A stretch of 64,000 nucleotides of DNA from Dipteronia dyeriana (lineage: Eukaryota > Streptophyta > Magnoliopsida > Sapindales > Sapindaceae): assembly GCA_032871835.1 (NCBI GenBank), contig CM065299.1, positions 30,368,074 through 30,432,073 on the forward strand. Reading direction: 5' to 3'. The notes under the pieces were generated by a model, which worked only from the letters and a program-made list of their open reading frames with translations, searched no databases and was not told where the DNA came from. Shown piece by piece: positions 1 through 10,896 of this stretch. A program made the translations under genes and the position numbers. Every line of letters starts with the position of its first letter. Position 1 is the stretch's first letter.

Positions 1-5
1 GATGG
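1..5. repeat. Left target-site duplication of element A (GATGG)
   Basis: The first five bases, GATGG, directly precede the TGTTAGG start of the A 5' LTR. The same five bases follow the A 3' LTR at 28112-28116. Five-base duplications are usual for Ty1-copia integrase. This shows A inserted as one unit into gypsy element E, whose sequence resumes at 28112. Confidence 0.85.
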
Positions 6-765
6 TGTTAGGTCCTAGATTTGTGTTGGCTTGATTCCATAACAAAACGTCATTTCTTTGTATTGCTTAGTTGCTTAAGTGGTTCGTGATGATAAGAGCT
101 TCAAGGAAGAAAAGTAACTTCTCATGATGAAAAGTTTGTCTTCAAGTGGATTGGTACTATTCTTGGTGCTAAGGTATTGAGATCCTTCTTCCTCTTGCAA
201 GGCGTAGACGCACACACACACAATTCATTCATATGTGTCCCTACTTAGTCGGGCATCTTTAATTGCTCACACACACACAATTCATACATTTGTGTCCCTA
301 CATCGTAGCGCATCATTTGGTATAACACTTTCACACACTTGAAGTTGAATGCTCATGCATTTGGTATGAAAGTAGCATGTTTTGGAAAATGCATGATTGG
401 AGACTATCTCTATGTAATTTGCATTCTAGTGTGAAATGTGTGTGTGTGTGTATATGTTTGTATAACATGGATCTTGAACTTGGATTTAGTCTTAAATCAT
501 TCATAATTGATTTCTGGTCATTTCGGTTACTCGTTCTATTGATTTCGAGTTCTGAGTCAAAAAATACTACACTTTCAACTCATGTTACATACATTGTCTT
601 CGTCTTCGTATACCGAATCGACTTATTATTTTTATGGGTTGAGTATCTTATAAGTTCATGTCCATGAGGGAGTCTTGGTTTTTAATCTTCAAACGGATTA
701 GAATTTGGAGTTCGGAGGCCGAAGAACGGTCGAAGAACGCGAGGAGAGCGCAAGGGGTGAGGTGC

Positions 766-866
766 GATGGCTTAAGCCATCAACATGCACCAACCTGAGA
801 TGGCGCGTGGCCATCTCTGCCCCAAGTGTGTTCTGCTCTGAGATGCCCACGTGCCATCTCGGGGAG
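766..866. promoter_or_regulatory. U3 palindrome cluster, A 5' LTR
   Basis: Three inverted repeats lie in a row about 40-140 bp upstream of the TATA-like site. The first is a perfect 16-mer, GATGGCTTAAGCCATC (766-781). The second (794-820) has arms around AGATGGC/GCCATCT. The third (about 841-866) has AGATG and CATCT arms with a G-box core CACGTG in the loop. The same arrangement occurs in the A 3' LTR, in the fragment at 32251-34057, in LTR B and partly in LTR C. Enhancer or factor-binding function is inferred from position and conservation. Confidence 0.6.
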
Positions 867-1659
867 ACACTAAGGAAAGGGGGCAAAAAGGTCATTTGGT
901 CTTTTCACTCTTTAAAACCTCTCATTCCCTCTCATTTCAAAAGATATAGAGAAAATTGAAATTGAAGAACAATTGCAGAATTTTTCTTTTTACATTTTGA
1001 TTTTTGTTTTTGTGATAACTTCTTCATTTCTACTCCGAATCACTTGAATCAAAAACTGATTTTGAGTGTCTTGAAGATTTATACAAACCCCAAGAATTTT
1101 CAGAATCAAAGGATGTCTACATTTTTCGTTGTGATCTGATCTTCAGTTCGTGATTGCATCCTTGTTGGTAAAATCACCTTCTTCTTAGTTTTCTTCTTAG
1201 ATCTTCTTATTGATTGATGTTATTTGATTAAGAAGCATGACTAGGATGATTTTGATATCATTTTGTGGTTTTTTGATTTGATTTTCAAGTTTAGCTAGAT
1301 TTGTGATATATTGAATGATTTGTGCTAAACTTGATAAACATGAAATTGTTTCTAGAAATTTTTTATTCTTATGCTTGATTGACTATTTCTAGATTTAATT
1401 TCATTTTCTAAGAACTAGATCTACATCAATTGATATATTCATTTCATTGATTTGGTTCTTAGTTGATAACATGCTTAAGTTGTCTAGATGCATTTGTGAT
1501 TGATCTTTGAAAGCATAATCTAGTCATCTAGTTGCATGTCCATAGAATTTGTTGATCATCATTTTCTATGTTGAGTGCTTGTTTGTGATTTGCATTCATG
1601 ATCACTTAGATGTTTTGTGAAGAGGTAGAAAGTCTCATATCTTAGAGTGATTCTTTGAT

Positions 1660-1925
1660 TTGAGCTTTTGTAAGTCTTAGCTAGAGTCGGGAGGACTTGG
1701 ATAGCTAAGCAAGTGGAAGTCTCGACAAGAGGTGTGAAACCTCGGATTGTTGAGCAAGGAAGTCTTGGCAAGAGGTGTGAAGCCTCAGATTATCGATCAA
1801 GGAAGTCATTGCTAGAGGTGTGAAGCCTTGGATAGTCAAGCAAGAAGTCTTGCCTAGGGTTGGGAGGATCCGGATAGGTGAGTAAGAAATCTTCCTAGAG
1901 ACAGGGGGTCTTGGATAGGAAGTCG
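1660..1925 (+). repeat. LTR minisatellite, about 45-bp degenerate units
   Basis: About six imperfect units share the core AAGTCTTGGCAAGAGG followed by GTGTGAAGCCTC and end with a GAGCAAG-like spacer. The same family of units occurs in LTR B (14330-14690), the A 3' LTR (27540-27790) and the fragment at 33470-33670, with different unit numbers. A looser form occurs in LTR C. It lies between the promoter and the conserved U5 block. Confidence 0.7.
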
Positions 1926-2224
1926 GCTTAGTAGATCACTAGGTTCAAGATAGAGTGAGAGTGAAAGCTTGTAGAGCATGTGTGATTGCTTGAGTGTGTA
2001 ACTCTATTTGAAATACTGGATTTGCTTTTACCGGTGGTTGTGGAATCAACCCGTGGATGTTTCCTCTTTATAGGTTTTAACACGTAAATATCGTGTGTCT
2101 TTGTTTGCAATTTTCATGAAGCATTTAGAATTGCATTGTTTTAAAAAGAAGATAAAAATTGGAGCATATACCTATTCACCCCCCTCTAGGTATATTTCAC
2201 TACGAAGATAAAGGGAATTTCAAT

Positions 2225-2239
2225 TGGTTTCAGAGCCGG
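2225..2239 (+). other. Primer binding site of element A
   Basis: TGGTTTCAGAGCCGG begins two bases after the LTR. It matches the copia primer site complementary to the 3' end of initiator tRNA-Met (TGGTATCAGAGC), with one A-to-T change at the fifth base. Confidence 0.85.
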
Positions 2240-2276
2240 TGTCTAGACGCACTTAGATAGATCTTCTTTGTAGTGT

Positions 2277-2759
2277 TTGTCATCTTCATTTTGTTTCATC
2301 ATGATTAAAGAAATGTATTCTTTTGTGGCTTCTTTTGTTGAAGGTGAGTCTATTGACTTAGATGATCAAAAGATCAAAGATCTTATTCAAGAAAATGAAA
2401 GGATCTCTAAGATCAATAAGTCTCTCACTAAAAAGTTAGAAAATCATGATTGTAGCTCAAAATGTGTTATTGATCTAAATGACAAAATTCTTAATCTTGA
2501 GAAAAACTTGATTGATAGCAATGTTAGATTAAGTATTTTAAAGCCTGAAATTGAGCAAATAGATGAATCTCTTGATCGTGCTAGGAGAATTGAAAATGTG
2601 CTTAGAGCAAAACTAAAAGAGCATGAGAATCAAGAGAAAGTGCTTAATGACAAACTTAATGAGGCTGAAGAGATGGTTAACAAGATGTTATCTAGCTCTA
2701 ACAAAGTGAAAGCTCTTATTAAGTTTGGAAAGCCTTCAAGTGACAAAAGAGGTTTATGA
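2277..2759 (+). pseudogene. gag: Truncated Sirevirus gag, coiled-coil region (element A)
   Basis: This is the first open stretch after the primer site. The first true ATG is at 2301; the frame itself opens further upstream without one. The protein is mainly a heptad-rich coiled coil matching the middle of Sirevirus Gag. The N-terminal capsid-like region seen in elements B and C, with its WKLRMKAYI-type motif and CCHC knuckle, is absent. The leader still resembles that of B (CTAGA then GCACTTAG) before diverging, so about 300 codons appear to have been lost by an internal deletion. The frame ends at a TGA at 2757 that interrupts gag, which continues at 2856. Gag would form the virus-like particle; Sirevirus coiled coils are reported to bind dynein light chain LC8-like proteins. 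Confidence 0.75.
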
Positions 2760-2855
2760 TATGTTAATGAAAAGTCAACTCCTTCATCTAACAAATCTAC
2801 TTTTGTCAAAGCTTGTAGCAATTTAAGTGTAGCTACACTCTCTAACTGTAAAGCC

Positions 2856-5024
2856 ATGAATGCTACCGGAGGTGCCTCAACATCAACAATGAAAGTCAAT
2901 GAAAAGACTCAAGCTACATCATCATCAAATGCAAAAGGCAAGACATCTAGTGTTGCACGCCAAAGAGGTAAAAATGTGAGAAGGCAAAATGAGTTCAATG
3001 CTCAAGCAAATGGTAAACTTCTCAAATTCATACCTATTTTTCATTATTGCAACATGGTAGGACACATAAGACCTAGATGTTATGAATACATTCGTAAATG
3101 TACAACTGCCAATGATTTGCATGATATGTTTTTGAATGGTACTAGGCAATCATCCATGTATGGATCTAGAATTAGACCTAAGAAGACCTTGGAAAAGCAT
3201 GTTGAGAATAAATGTGTTGATGATTTGTTTGTTAAATCTTGTGTTGTGCCTCGTTCTACTATGCATAAGAAAGTTGATAATGCTTTGTTTGATTTGTTTG
3301 AAAATGTGACTAATGGAGTCAATGTGCCTAAAAACAAGTCAAAGCATGTTAATAAAAGTAAGAATGAGAAACTTGTTAAGAAAGTTTGGGTCAAGAAAAA
3401 TACAACACAATGTTTGGTTGTACAATATGCTTTAAGAGCTAATTCATCCTATTGTTGGTACCTAGATAGTGGTTGCTCTAGGAATATGACCGGTAACAAG
3501 GAATTCTTTAAGAATCTTGTTATGAATGATGGTGGATGGGTTACATTTGGTAATGGTACCAAAAAACAAGTTCTAGGCAAGGGAACAATTTGTATCCCCA
3601 GATTTCCTAAACTTCGTGACACCTTGTATGTAGATGGTCTACAAGCTAATTTAATAAGCATCACTCACTTGTGTGAAATTTTTAAAGAAGTTAGCTTTAA
3701 CAAGGATGTGTGCACGATAATTGACAAAAAGGGCAAAATTGTTTTGAAAGTCAAAAGGTCTTCAGACAATTGCTATTGTTTAGAGGTTGATCCACTAACA
3801 TGTAATATGGCACATGAGTGCAACAAGCTTGAATTATGGCATGAAAGATTGGGCCACATGAATTATAAAGATTTAAAGAAGCTTGAGAAATATGACATTG
3901 TTAGAGGTCTTCCTAGTCTTGGTAAAAAGCTTGATGGTGTTTGTGAACCATGTCAATTAGGTAAACAAACAAAAGTGTCTCATAAAAAGAACACTAATTT
4001 TACTACCAAGAAGCCCTTAGAACTTGTGCATATGGACCTAATGGGACCAATTCAAACTGAAAGCTTAAATGGCAAGAAATACATTTTTTTATGTGTTGAT
4101 GATTTTTCTCAGTTTGCTTGGGTATATTTTCTTAGAGACAAGACCGAAACTTTTGGTTACTTTAAGAAGTTTTGTAATCAAGTTCAAAATGAAAAAGGTC
4201 TTGGAATTAAGAAAATATGTCGCATTAGGAGTGATCTTGGGAGTGAATTTGAAAATGCTAGATTTAGTGAGTTTTGTGATGATTATAAAATTTTACATGA
4301 GTTCTCGGCTCCTAGAACTCCTCAACAAAATGGTATTGTTGAGAGGAAGACTCGTGTCTTGCAAGAGATGACTAGGGTCATGCTCAATAGCAAGAAAGTC
4401 CCTCAAAATCTTTGGGCCGAAGCGGTCAATACCGCATTCTATGTCACTAATAGAGTTTTTAGAAGGCCCGACACAAAACAAACCTCCTATGAACTTTGGA
4501 AGGGCAAGAAGCCCAATGTGAGTTACTTCCACACTTTTGGGAGTAAGTGTTTTATTTTGAATGATAGAGATCACTTAGGAAAGTTTGATGCTAAAAGTGA
4601 TATTGGTCTCTTTCTTGGGTATGCTAATAATAGTCGTGCATATAGAGTGTTCAACTTGAAAACTAAGACTATCATGGAATCTATTAATGTGAAAATAGAT
4701 GATCTTAGCATACTTGATTTGTGGGATAATCATGGTGTCAATGAACCTAAAGAACATTTGTTGAATGACACTAAAGCACCTATTGATATGAATAGATGTG
4801 ATGAAAGTGAATCTAGTCATAATGATGATAATGGTAGTGTTGCTAGAGAAGAAAGTCAAGAGTTAGAAAATGGTTTGAATGATGACCAACAAGATGTTAA
4901 AAATTCTAATTCTAGACTTAGGAACATGCATTACCAACAAGACATCATAGGTGATTTGAATGAAGGGGTTAGAACTATAAGGCAACTAGCTAACCAAATT
5001 TCATATGCTTGCTACACTTCTTAA
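2856..5024 (+). pseudogene. pol: Copia gag C-terminus, protease and integrase (element A)
   Basis: The long open frame encodes three parts in order. A Gag C-terminal knuckle remnant has C65, H70 and C75, but the first cysteine is Phe62. An aspartic protease follows with WYLDSG (active Asp204). The integrase has an HHCC finger (H329, H334, C363, C366) and catalytic D394, D460 and E496, spaced D-x35-E as in copia. The GKKPNVSYFHTFG region is the usual copia linker after the integrase core. The frame ends at a TAA at 5022 inside the acidic linker before RT. Further stops at about 5060 and 5092 show the polyprotein is dead. Protease would cut Gag-Pol and integrase would insert cDNA. Confidence 0.93.
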
Positions 5025-5755
5025 ATTGAGCCCAAGAATATTAATGAAGCAATTATTGATTAATATTGGGTTAATGCCATGTAAGAAGAACTAAATCAAT
5101 TTGAGAGGAATGAAGTGTGGTCATCAGTTCCTAGACCAAAAGATATCAATGTGATTGGTACAAAATGGGTGTTTAGGAATAAGACCGATGAATGTGGCAA
5201 GATTGTGAGAAATAAAGCAAGACTAGTGGCTCAAGGATACACTCAAGTTGAGGGTGTAGACTTTGATGTGAATTTTGCACCCGTTGCACGTCTTGAGTCC
5301 ATTAGGCTTTTGTTGTCCATTGCATGTCTTAAGAAATTCAAATTGTTTCAAATGGATGTCAAACGTGTTTTTCTCAATGGATATCTTCAAGAAGAAGTGT
5401 ATGTTGAACAACCTAAGGGTTTTGTAGACCCAAATTCTCCTAATCATGTGTTTAAGTTGAAAAAGGCTCTTTCTAGAGCTTGGTATGATAGGTTGACTCA
5501 ATATCTTATTGACAACCAATATAGGAGAGGTGGTATTGATAGAACATTATTTGTCGAGCATTATAACAATGACATTTTTGTTGCACAAATATATGTTGAT
5601 GATATAGTGTTTGGGTCTACATGTAAAACCCAGGTTGATGATTTTGTGAATGTGATGTCAAGAGAATTTGAAATGAGTATGGTAGGTGAACTCAATTACT
5701 TTCTAGGAATGCAAGTGAAACAATCTAGCAATGGTATCATGTTGATATCACAATC
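5025..5755 (+). pseudogene. pol: Copia reverse transcriptase, 5' part (element A)
   Basis: Reading continues in frame after the stop at 5022. The clean stretch starts at the Met at 5115 and gives [31 protein letters not shown] and the catalytic YVDD (5592-5603), all hallmarks of Ty1-copia RT. Two defects stand out. The usual KALYGLKQAPRAWY reads KALSRAWY, an in-frame loss of about seven codons. The AF of DVKSAFLNG is altered to DVKRVFLNG. At about 5755, within the GIMLISQ motif, the element is interrupted; the missing remainder resumes at 23593 in the same sense. Confidence 0.92.
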
Positions 5756-5885
5756 ACTCCTTTTATATATACTTGAAGCAAAATTCACACACACTTTTTG
5801 CTTATAGAGTATTTTGATATTCTAGCAATTTTTAGAAGAATTATGAGAGAGATTGAAAATCTTGGTGTATCTCTTATAGTTTGTG
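5756..5885 (+). repeat. Forward fragment of Sirevirus 3' non-coding region
   Basis: CTCCTTTTATATAT followed by GCAAAATTCACACACAC aligns with element A near 25095 and element C near 40640. About 16 bases (CATGTTGATATCACAA, 5739-5754) are shared between the RT sequence on the left and the 3' region at 25078-25093. The join may therefore have formed at this homology. The next base block is inverted. Confidence 0.65.
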
Positions 5886-7366
5886 ATGCCTAATGTCTAT
5901 ATGCTTTGTGCGTGAGTGTTGAACCGGATTTTTAGAGATGTTAATGGCACTCATATTATCACAATAGAGAGTCATTTTACCTTGATTTATCTTATAATCC
6001 CTTAACACTTCTTATCTCATGCAAACACAAAAATTTTCTCCCCCTTACTTTCTCCCCCTTACTTTCTCCCCCTTAAGCCAAAATTTCTCCCCCTTAATGG
6101 ATTGTCTCCCCTTTATATCAAAAACAAGAAACATGGTGAGGAACACTTTCTCCACCTTTTTGACAAGGAATAGACAAAAACATATTACACAATCTAGTGA
6201 GAAAAATGCCAATTGAAAATGTCTACAAGGGTATAAGGGATGCACAATGAAATGATGAGATAGTGAGAAAACAAGTTGTATAGAGAACTATGCTTAACAA
6301 ACTAAGCTCCCCCTTAAAATATGCTCCATATATTAATAAGCAAGGTAACTTGTTCACAAAGGACTCACACAATCACACATTTCAAGCAATAAAAGATAGT
6401 AAATCATTGTTTTTCAACATTAAACAAGAGAATCATAGATTTTCATTATTCTCTCAAAAATAATCCCTCATTGCTAATGAATCAAGCACATTAAGCAAAA
6501 ATGTGTGTGTGAAAAATGCTTCAAGCATATATGAAAGGAGTTATTGTGATATCAATAAAGCTTTTCCAATCAAGGTCAAACCAATTATCATCCGGATTTT
6601 TTGCTTTAAAGAGAATATATTTCAGCATATGAGCGTGTGTGTGCATGTGGCTCGTCATTCCATTTCTATATTTCAATTCGAGCAATCACAATTTTTAACT
6701 GTACTCCATTTTAAGCCTTCCTCCATTTCTTTTTAGGCTTTGAATCAAAGATTTTTTCTTTTATTGATTCTTTTTCAACACTTCTTTGATTTTGTATACA
6801 TAAACATAAATTATTCATGACGGCTTTCACTCATCACAATGGTGTAGCCCTTTCCTACATTGGGCGGCCTTACAACCAGAGTGTGTAGCTCTTTCCATGA
6901 ATGTGCTCGTTGAGTTCTATGTAGTTGCCGAAGCAAAATGGATACTAACCATATGTCATTTATCATGTACTAAGCAATAAAATTTTAGATGTATCCTTAA
7001 TCTACACATTTCAAACTCAACTACTCAAACTTAAACATATAAGAGAAGCATTGGTCCACTTTTTTAAAAACAAGATTTACAAAGACTTAAGTGCATGATC
7101 TAGAAGCAATAAAAGTTATTTTATCAAGATCATTACTTCTCACATGAGTAGCTCTCAAAGAAATAGATATACAATATAGTTTTCCTTATCAAGCCACTCA
7201 TAACAACACACAAGCATTAATCAGCACAAATCATGCCAATGGATCTTCTAAGAGATACAAATCTTTCTTTGTCCAAGGGCTTTGTGAACAAGTCTGCAAG
7301 TTGATTCTTGGTAGGCATATGTTCAAGAGTTACTATTGAATGTTCAATAAGTTCTCTAATGAAACG
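5886..7366 (-). repeat. Inverted, circularly permuted copy of A-type RNase H end plus 3' region
   Basis: On the minus strand, 5886-6000 corresponds to 24242 down to about 24121 (RNase H codons). Then 6001-7366 corresponds to about 25626 down to 24241. The outer ends of the two pieces are therefore neighbours in the normal element (24241/24242). Their inner ends are joined at a TTAAGGAT / TTAAGGGAT microhomology. This order is what a circularised 1.5-kb molecule reopened at another point would give. The copy keeps a better polypurine array than A itself, so its source was a sibling element. The only coding content is broken RNase H. Confidence 0.8.
6038..6098 (-). promoter_or_regulatory. Fourfold polypurine-tract array (minus strand)
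   Basis: On the minus strand AAGGGGGAGAAA occurs four times, three at 15-base spacing. Element A at 25543-25585 has only degenerate versions. Multiple polypurine tracts upstream of the 3' LTR are a known Sirevirus trait; they prime plus-strand DNA synthesis. Confidence 0.75.
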
Positions 7367-7391
7367 AATCATTTTTCAATAATAATCTCAT

Positions 7392-7406
7392 TGGTATCAA
7401 AGCAGG
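7392..7406 (+). other. Primer binding site of element B1
   Basis: TGGTATCAAAGCAGG matches the tRNA-Met site with one change. The LTR that should precede it is missing. Bases 7367-7390 are a short unassigned linker, possibly a decayed LTR end, next to the inverted segment. Confidence 0.8.
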
Positions 7407-7473
7407 ACACTAGATTGCACTTAGTGTGAGTCCGGGGTGATACTTTCACTGTTTTTGTAAGGCGTTTGAAGTC

Positions 7474-9211
7474 ATGGGTTTACAAGATGATGTAATGGCG
7501 GAAGAAGCCTCAAATACTAGGCCACCATTACTTCATGGCACTAATTATGGGTATTGGAAGTTAAGGATGAAAGCCTACATCCACTCTATTGATGAAAGGG
7601 CTTGGATGGTAGTGGAAGAAGGTTATAGTCCTCCTACCAAGGTTTTAGAGGATGGAACCATGATACTTAAGCCAATGAGTGAATGGACAACAAATGAGTT
7701 TGAGGTTGCAAAATGGCACCATCTTACTATGAATGCCATCTTTGGAGGAGTTGATGGGCATCAATTCTCCTACATCCAAAATCTTGAATCCGCAATGGAA
7801 GCTTGGGATACTCTCCAAGTTACTAATGAAGGAACCTTAGCGGTGAAGAAATCGAGGCTTCAAATGTTGGCATCACAATTTGAAGGTTTAAGTATGGGTG
7901 AGGAAGAAAAGTTCGAAGACTTCCAATTCCGGCTTCATAACATAACTAACCAATGTCAAGCACTTGGAGTACCTATCTCAAAAGAGCGTTTAAATTGGAA
8001 AATCCTTAGGTCTCTTCCTAAGAGATTCAAATAAAAGGTGACGGCCATTGATGAAAGCAAGGATGTGGATTGTATGAACATCGATGAGTTGCTTGGGTCT
8101 CTCCAAACTTATGAGATGTGCTTGAAGCCAAAGATCAAGAGTAAGGGAATTGCTCTCAATGCTATTGAGGAGGAGAGTGATGATGAAAATGAAGAAATGG
8201 CACTCTTGGTTAGAAGGTTCAAGAAGTGTCTAAAGAAGAATGCCAAACCTAAAGGCAAGCCTTGATGCAAATCATGATGGAAGCACTAGTTCTTTTCCGA
8301 CTAATCTTGAGTTGTTGAAGAAGATAGAAAAGCTTGAAAAAGATAGAGACAATGCTCAAAGAGAAGTAGTTGAGAAGGATGATTTGATCAAGAAGCAACT
8401 ATATGAGTTTGTGGTTGTTACTCGTAGACTTCTTGGTGAAAAAGTTGATATTATGAAGAAATTTAGAGAACTTGAAATAATTAACCTTGAGAAGGATAAT
8501 GTGATATCTTCTTTGAAGAAGAGAGAACAAGAATTGATGGAAGAGATAGACACGGCTAAGGAGGCTATCAAGGATTTAGTGAATGATTCATTTAGTGTGT
8601 CTAGTGTTAGGAATCTTGTTAACTTTCATAGTGGTGAAGACGACTTGGTAGTTGAAGAGGAGCTCTTGGAAGCACCACTTCCTACAAACTTTGATGAAGT
8701 CATGATTGATAAGAAACCACACAAGAAGAGAAGATCAAAAACCAAGAAGAAGTTGGCGAACAAGGTATCTTTGCAAACTCCTACTGAAGCTAGTTCAACT
8801 CCAAAAGGTACAATCTCATCTTTTTATCCAATTTACCATTATTGCAACACAATGGGTCACATTAAGCCTAGGTGTTATAAATATATTGAAAAATGCAAAT
8901 TAGGAAATGAATCTAGGGATAAGGAGATTAAACTTCAACTTGAATATGCTAAGGCCTTGGAGGTTGAGAAACATGATAATTTTGCTAAGCATGAGAAAAA
9001 GGAATTGAGTAGAAAGAATTCTAATCTTGTTCAACTTGACAAAGCTTGTGTTGAAAATGATAAGGAAGAGTGTGTTAATGATATTCTTGTTAATGAAGTC
9101 ATTGAAGGACTTTACTCTAGATTTAACATTGTTGTCAAGGATGATATTGGAAATGTTTGTGTAGGTACACCCAAGAACAAGTGGTTCAAGGGTGAGTGCT
9201 CTTATCACTAA
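7474..9211 (+). pseudogene. gag: Sirevirus gag of element B1 (knuckle region deleted)
   Basis: The ATG at 7474 opens MGLQDDVMAEEAS, then the copia Gag signature YGYWKLRMKAYI and the UBN2-like run EAWDTLQVTNEGT. A TAA at 8032 interrupts a frame that continues to about 8262. There B1 lacks about 320 bp present in B2 (15985-16303), removing the CCHC zinc knuckle and acidic linker and shifting the frame. Coding similarity resumes with a coiled coil (about 8290-8600), a second knuckle-like HYCNTMGHIKPRC with Tyr for its first Cys, and the end KWFKGECSYH. No protease, integrase or RT follows. Gag would bind RNA and assemble particles. Confidence 0.9.
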
Positions 9212-10896
9212 TATAAGAAGCACATGTGAGATAGCTTTGAGGCTATATATCAAATGTGTTGAGAATTCTTGCTTGCTAGCTTTAAATACTCCATGTATTT
9301 ATATGAACTTGGTTATCTCACATCATGATTGTTATGATGGTCAAAATTTGTTGATTAACTTTGAAGAAGTTCTTTTGTTATATGTGTTGATTGAGTTGAG
9401 ATATTATGCTTTTTATACTCTTGTTGTGAAACATTGTCAACTTGGTGTAATGAGGACATTCAAGGCAAGAGTGCTCATAAAAAGAGCGAAAGTATGATAT
9501 TTGGTGAATATAATAAGCAAAAAGGTATCTCTATACTCTAATGCATGTTCTCTTAGATATTCATCTTTTGACTCAATTTTTAAAATACATCTCATTGCAT
9601 GTCATATTAGAGAATTTTTTATAGTATACATATGGTTCTCATTGACATTTGCTATTTTAGGATTTAATAGTGATATTGTTCATATTGATCTTAACTTTGA
9701 TGATTGTTTGTGTATGGTATATTGAGTGGTGTTACTTTTGAAAATATGAGCTTCATATTCTTTGAAAGCTACTCATTAGAAAAGTAATGATCTTGAATAA
9801 GTCTCTACTTATTGCTCTTAGATCATGTGCTTATGAGCTATACAATCTTGGTTTTCTAAAAATTGCACCTTGCTTCTCTTATATGTTTTGCTAGTAGGTT
9901 GAGTTTACTAATATGTAAACATTGGATACATCTTGAAGTTTTTGTGCTTAAGTACATTTAAAATGACCTATGGTTAGTATCTATTTTGCTTCGGCAATTA
10001 CATAGAACTCAACGAGCACCTTCATGAGAAGGGCTACACACCTTGGTTGTGAAAGCTACCTAATTTTCGAAAGAGCTGCACCATCGTGATGAGTGAAAGC
10101 CGTCATGAAGTGAATTTTTGTTTATGCAAGAAAAATAAATGGAAAAATCAAAGAAGTGTTGAAATGAAGCCAATAAAAAAAAAAATTGATTCAAAGACTA
10201 AAAAGAAAAGGAGGAAGGCTTAAAAAGGAGTTTAGTTGAAAATCAAATGAGCTCGGGTTGAAAAACAGAAATGGGATAACGAGCCACATGCACACACACA
10301 CTTATATGTTGAAAATATATTCTCTTAAAAGAAAAAAATTCAGGATGATAATCGATTTGACTTATATGGAAAAAGCTTAAGATGAATAGTTGTTGGAAAT
10401 TGTTTGCATGTTGATTATCAAACTACTTCTGGATATATATTTGAAGCATATCTCTCACACACACACTTTGTTTATGAGTATGATGATATCTTTGAAACTG
10501 TTGAAGAATTATGAGAGAACTTGAAAAATCTTTGTGTATCTCTCTTATCATATGAAGTTTATTTTGTTGATATTTCTTCAAATTGCTTGAATGTGTGATT
10601 GTGTGAACTTCCTTGTGAACCTTATGCTTTCATGAATCTTAGTCATGGCATTTATCAAGGGGGAGAATTGTATGCTAGACATTGTTCTCTTTTATGATAT
10701 GTTCACATGCTTCATTTTGTTACATGTTGACATATTTTGACTTAATGATACTTGTAAGATATTACTCACTCTCTTTGTCTTGCATGATGATTCATTCTTA
10801 AGTCATATGTCATTGTTTTATATATTTGTGACTAATAAGCTTGTTTGTCTTTCACTCACTTTTGTATGTTTATAGCATCTTATTTAACAAGAACAA
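9212..10896 (+). other. B1 non-coding region between gag and downstream ORF
   Basis: About 540 bp after gag have no recognisable coding match; short frames here are not preserved in element C. From about 9760 the sequence aligns with the region after RNase H in element A (from about 24440). A single deletion therefore seems to have removed all of pol. The stretch holds the CTTCATG ... CATGAAG block at 10020-10110 and a polypurine tract at 10657-10668. Confidence 0.7.

Larger units (their letters stand above)
6..2222 (+). repeat. 5' LTR of Sirevirus-type copia element A
   Basis: It starts TGTTAGG, ends TTTCA just before a primer site, and is repeated at 25878-28111. At 2.2 kb it is long for copia and typical of the Sirevirus/Maximus lineage. 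U3 holds a palindrome cluster (766-866) followed by a TATA-like CTTTAAAACC near 908. A degenerate minisatellite lies at 1660-1925. U5 carries the conserved CCCGTGGATGTTTCC ... CACGTAAATATC block at 2050-2090. In the first 157 bases I count four differences from the 3' copy, so insertion was fairly recent compared with the decay of the other elements here. No host gene is seen in this stretch. Confidence 0.93.

Noticed and set aside
1660..1925. Regular repeats in the LTR that could suggest a CRISPR-like array
   Set aside because: Units are imperfect, adjacent without unique spacers, and lie inside a plant LTR.
5115..5755. RT with YVDD as a possible integrated pararetrovirus
   Set aside because: It is followed by copia RNase H and preceded by copia protease and integrase in Ty1 order; no movement or coat protein is present.
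6503..6736. Frame starting MCVKNASSIYE, repeated at 24871-25134 on the minus strand
   Set aside because: It is antisense to conserved 3' non-coding sequence with CACACA and poly-A runs; no domain, and disrupted in B and C.
9192..9725. Two short open frames (starting MSALITNIR and MVNIISKK) preserved in B1, B2 and B3
   Set aside because: The B copies are nearly identical, so shared open frames mean little. The diverged element C has stops at the same places, and no domain is recognisable.
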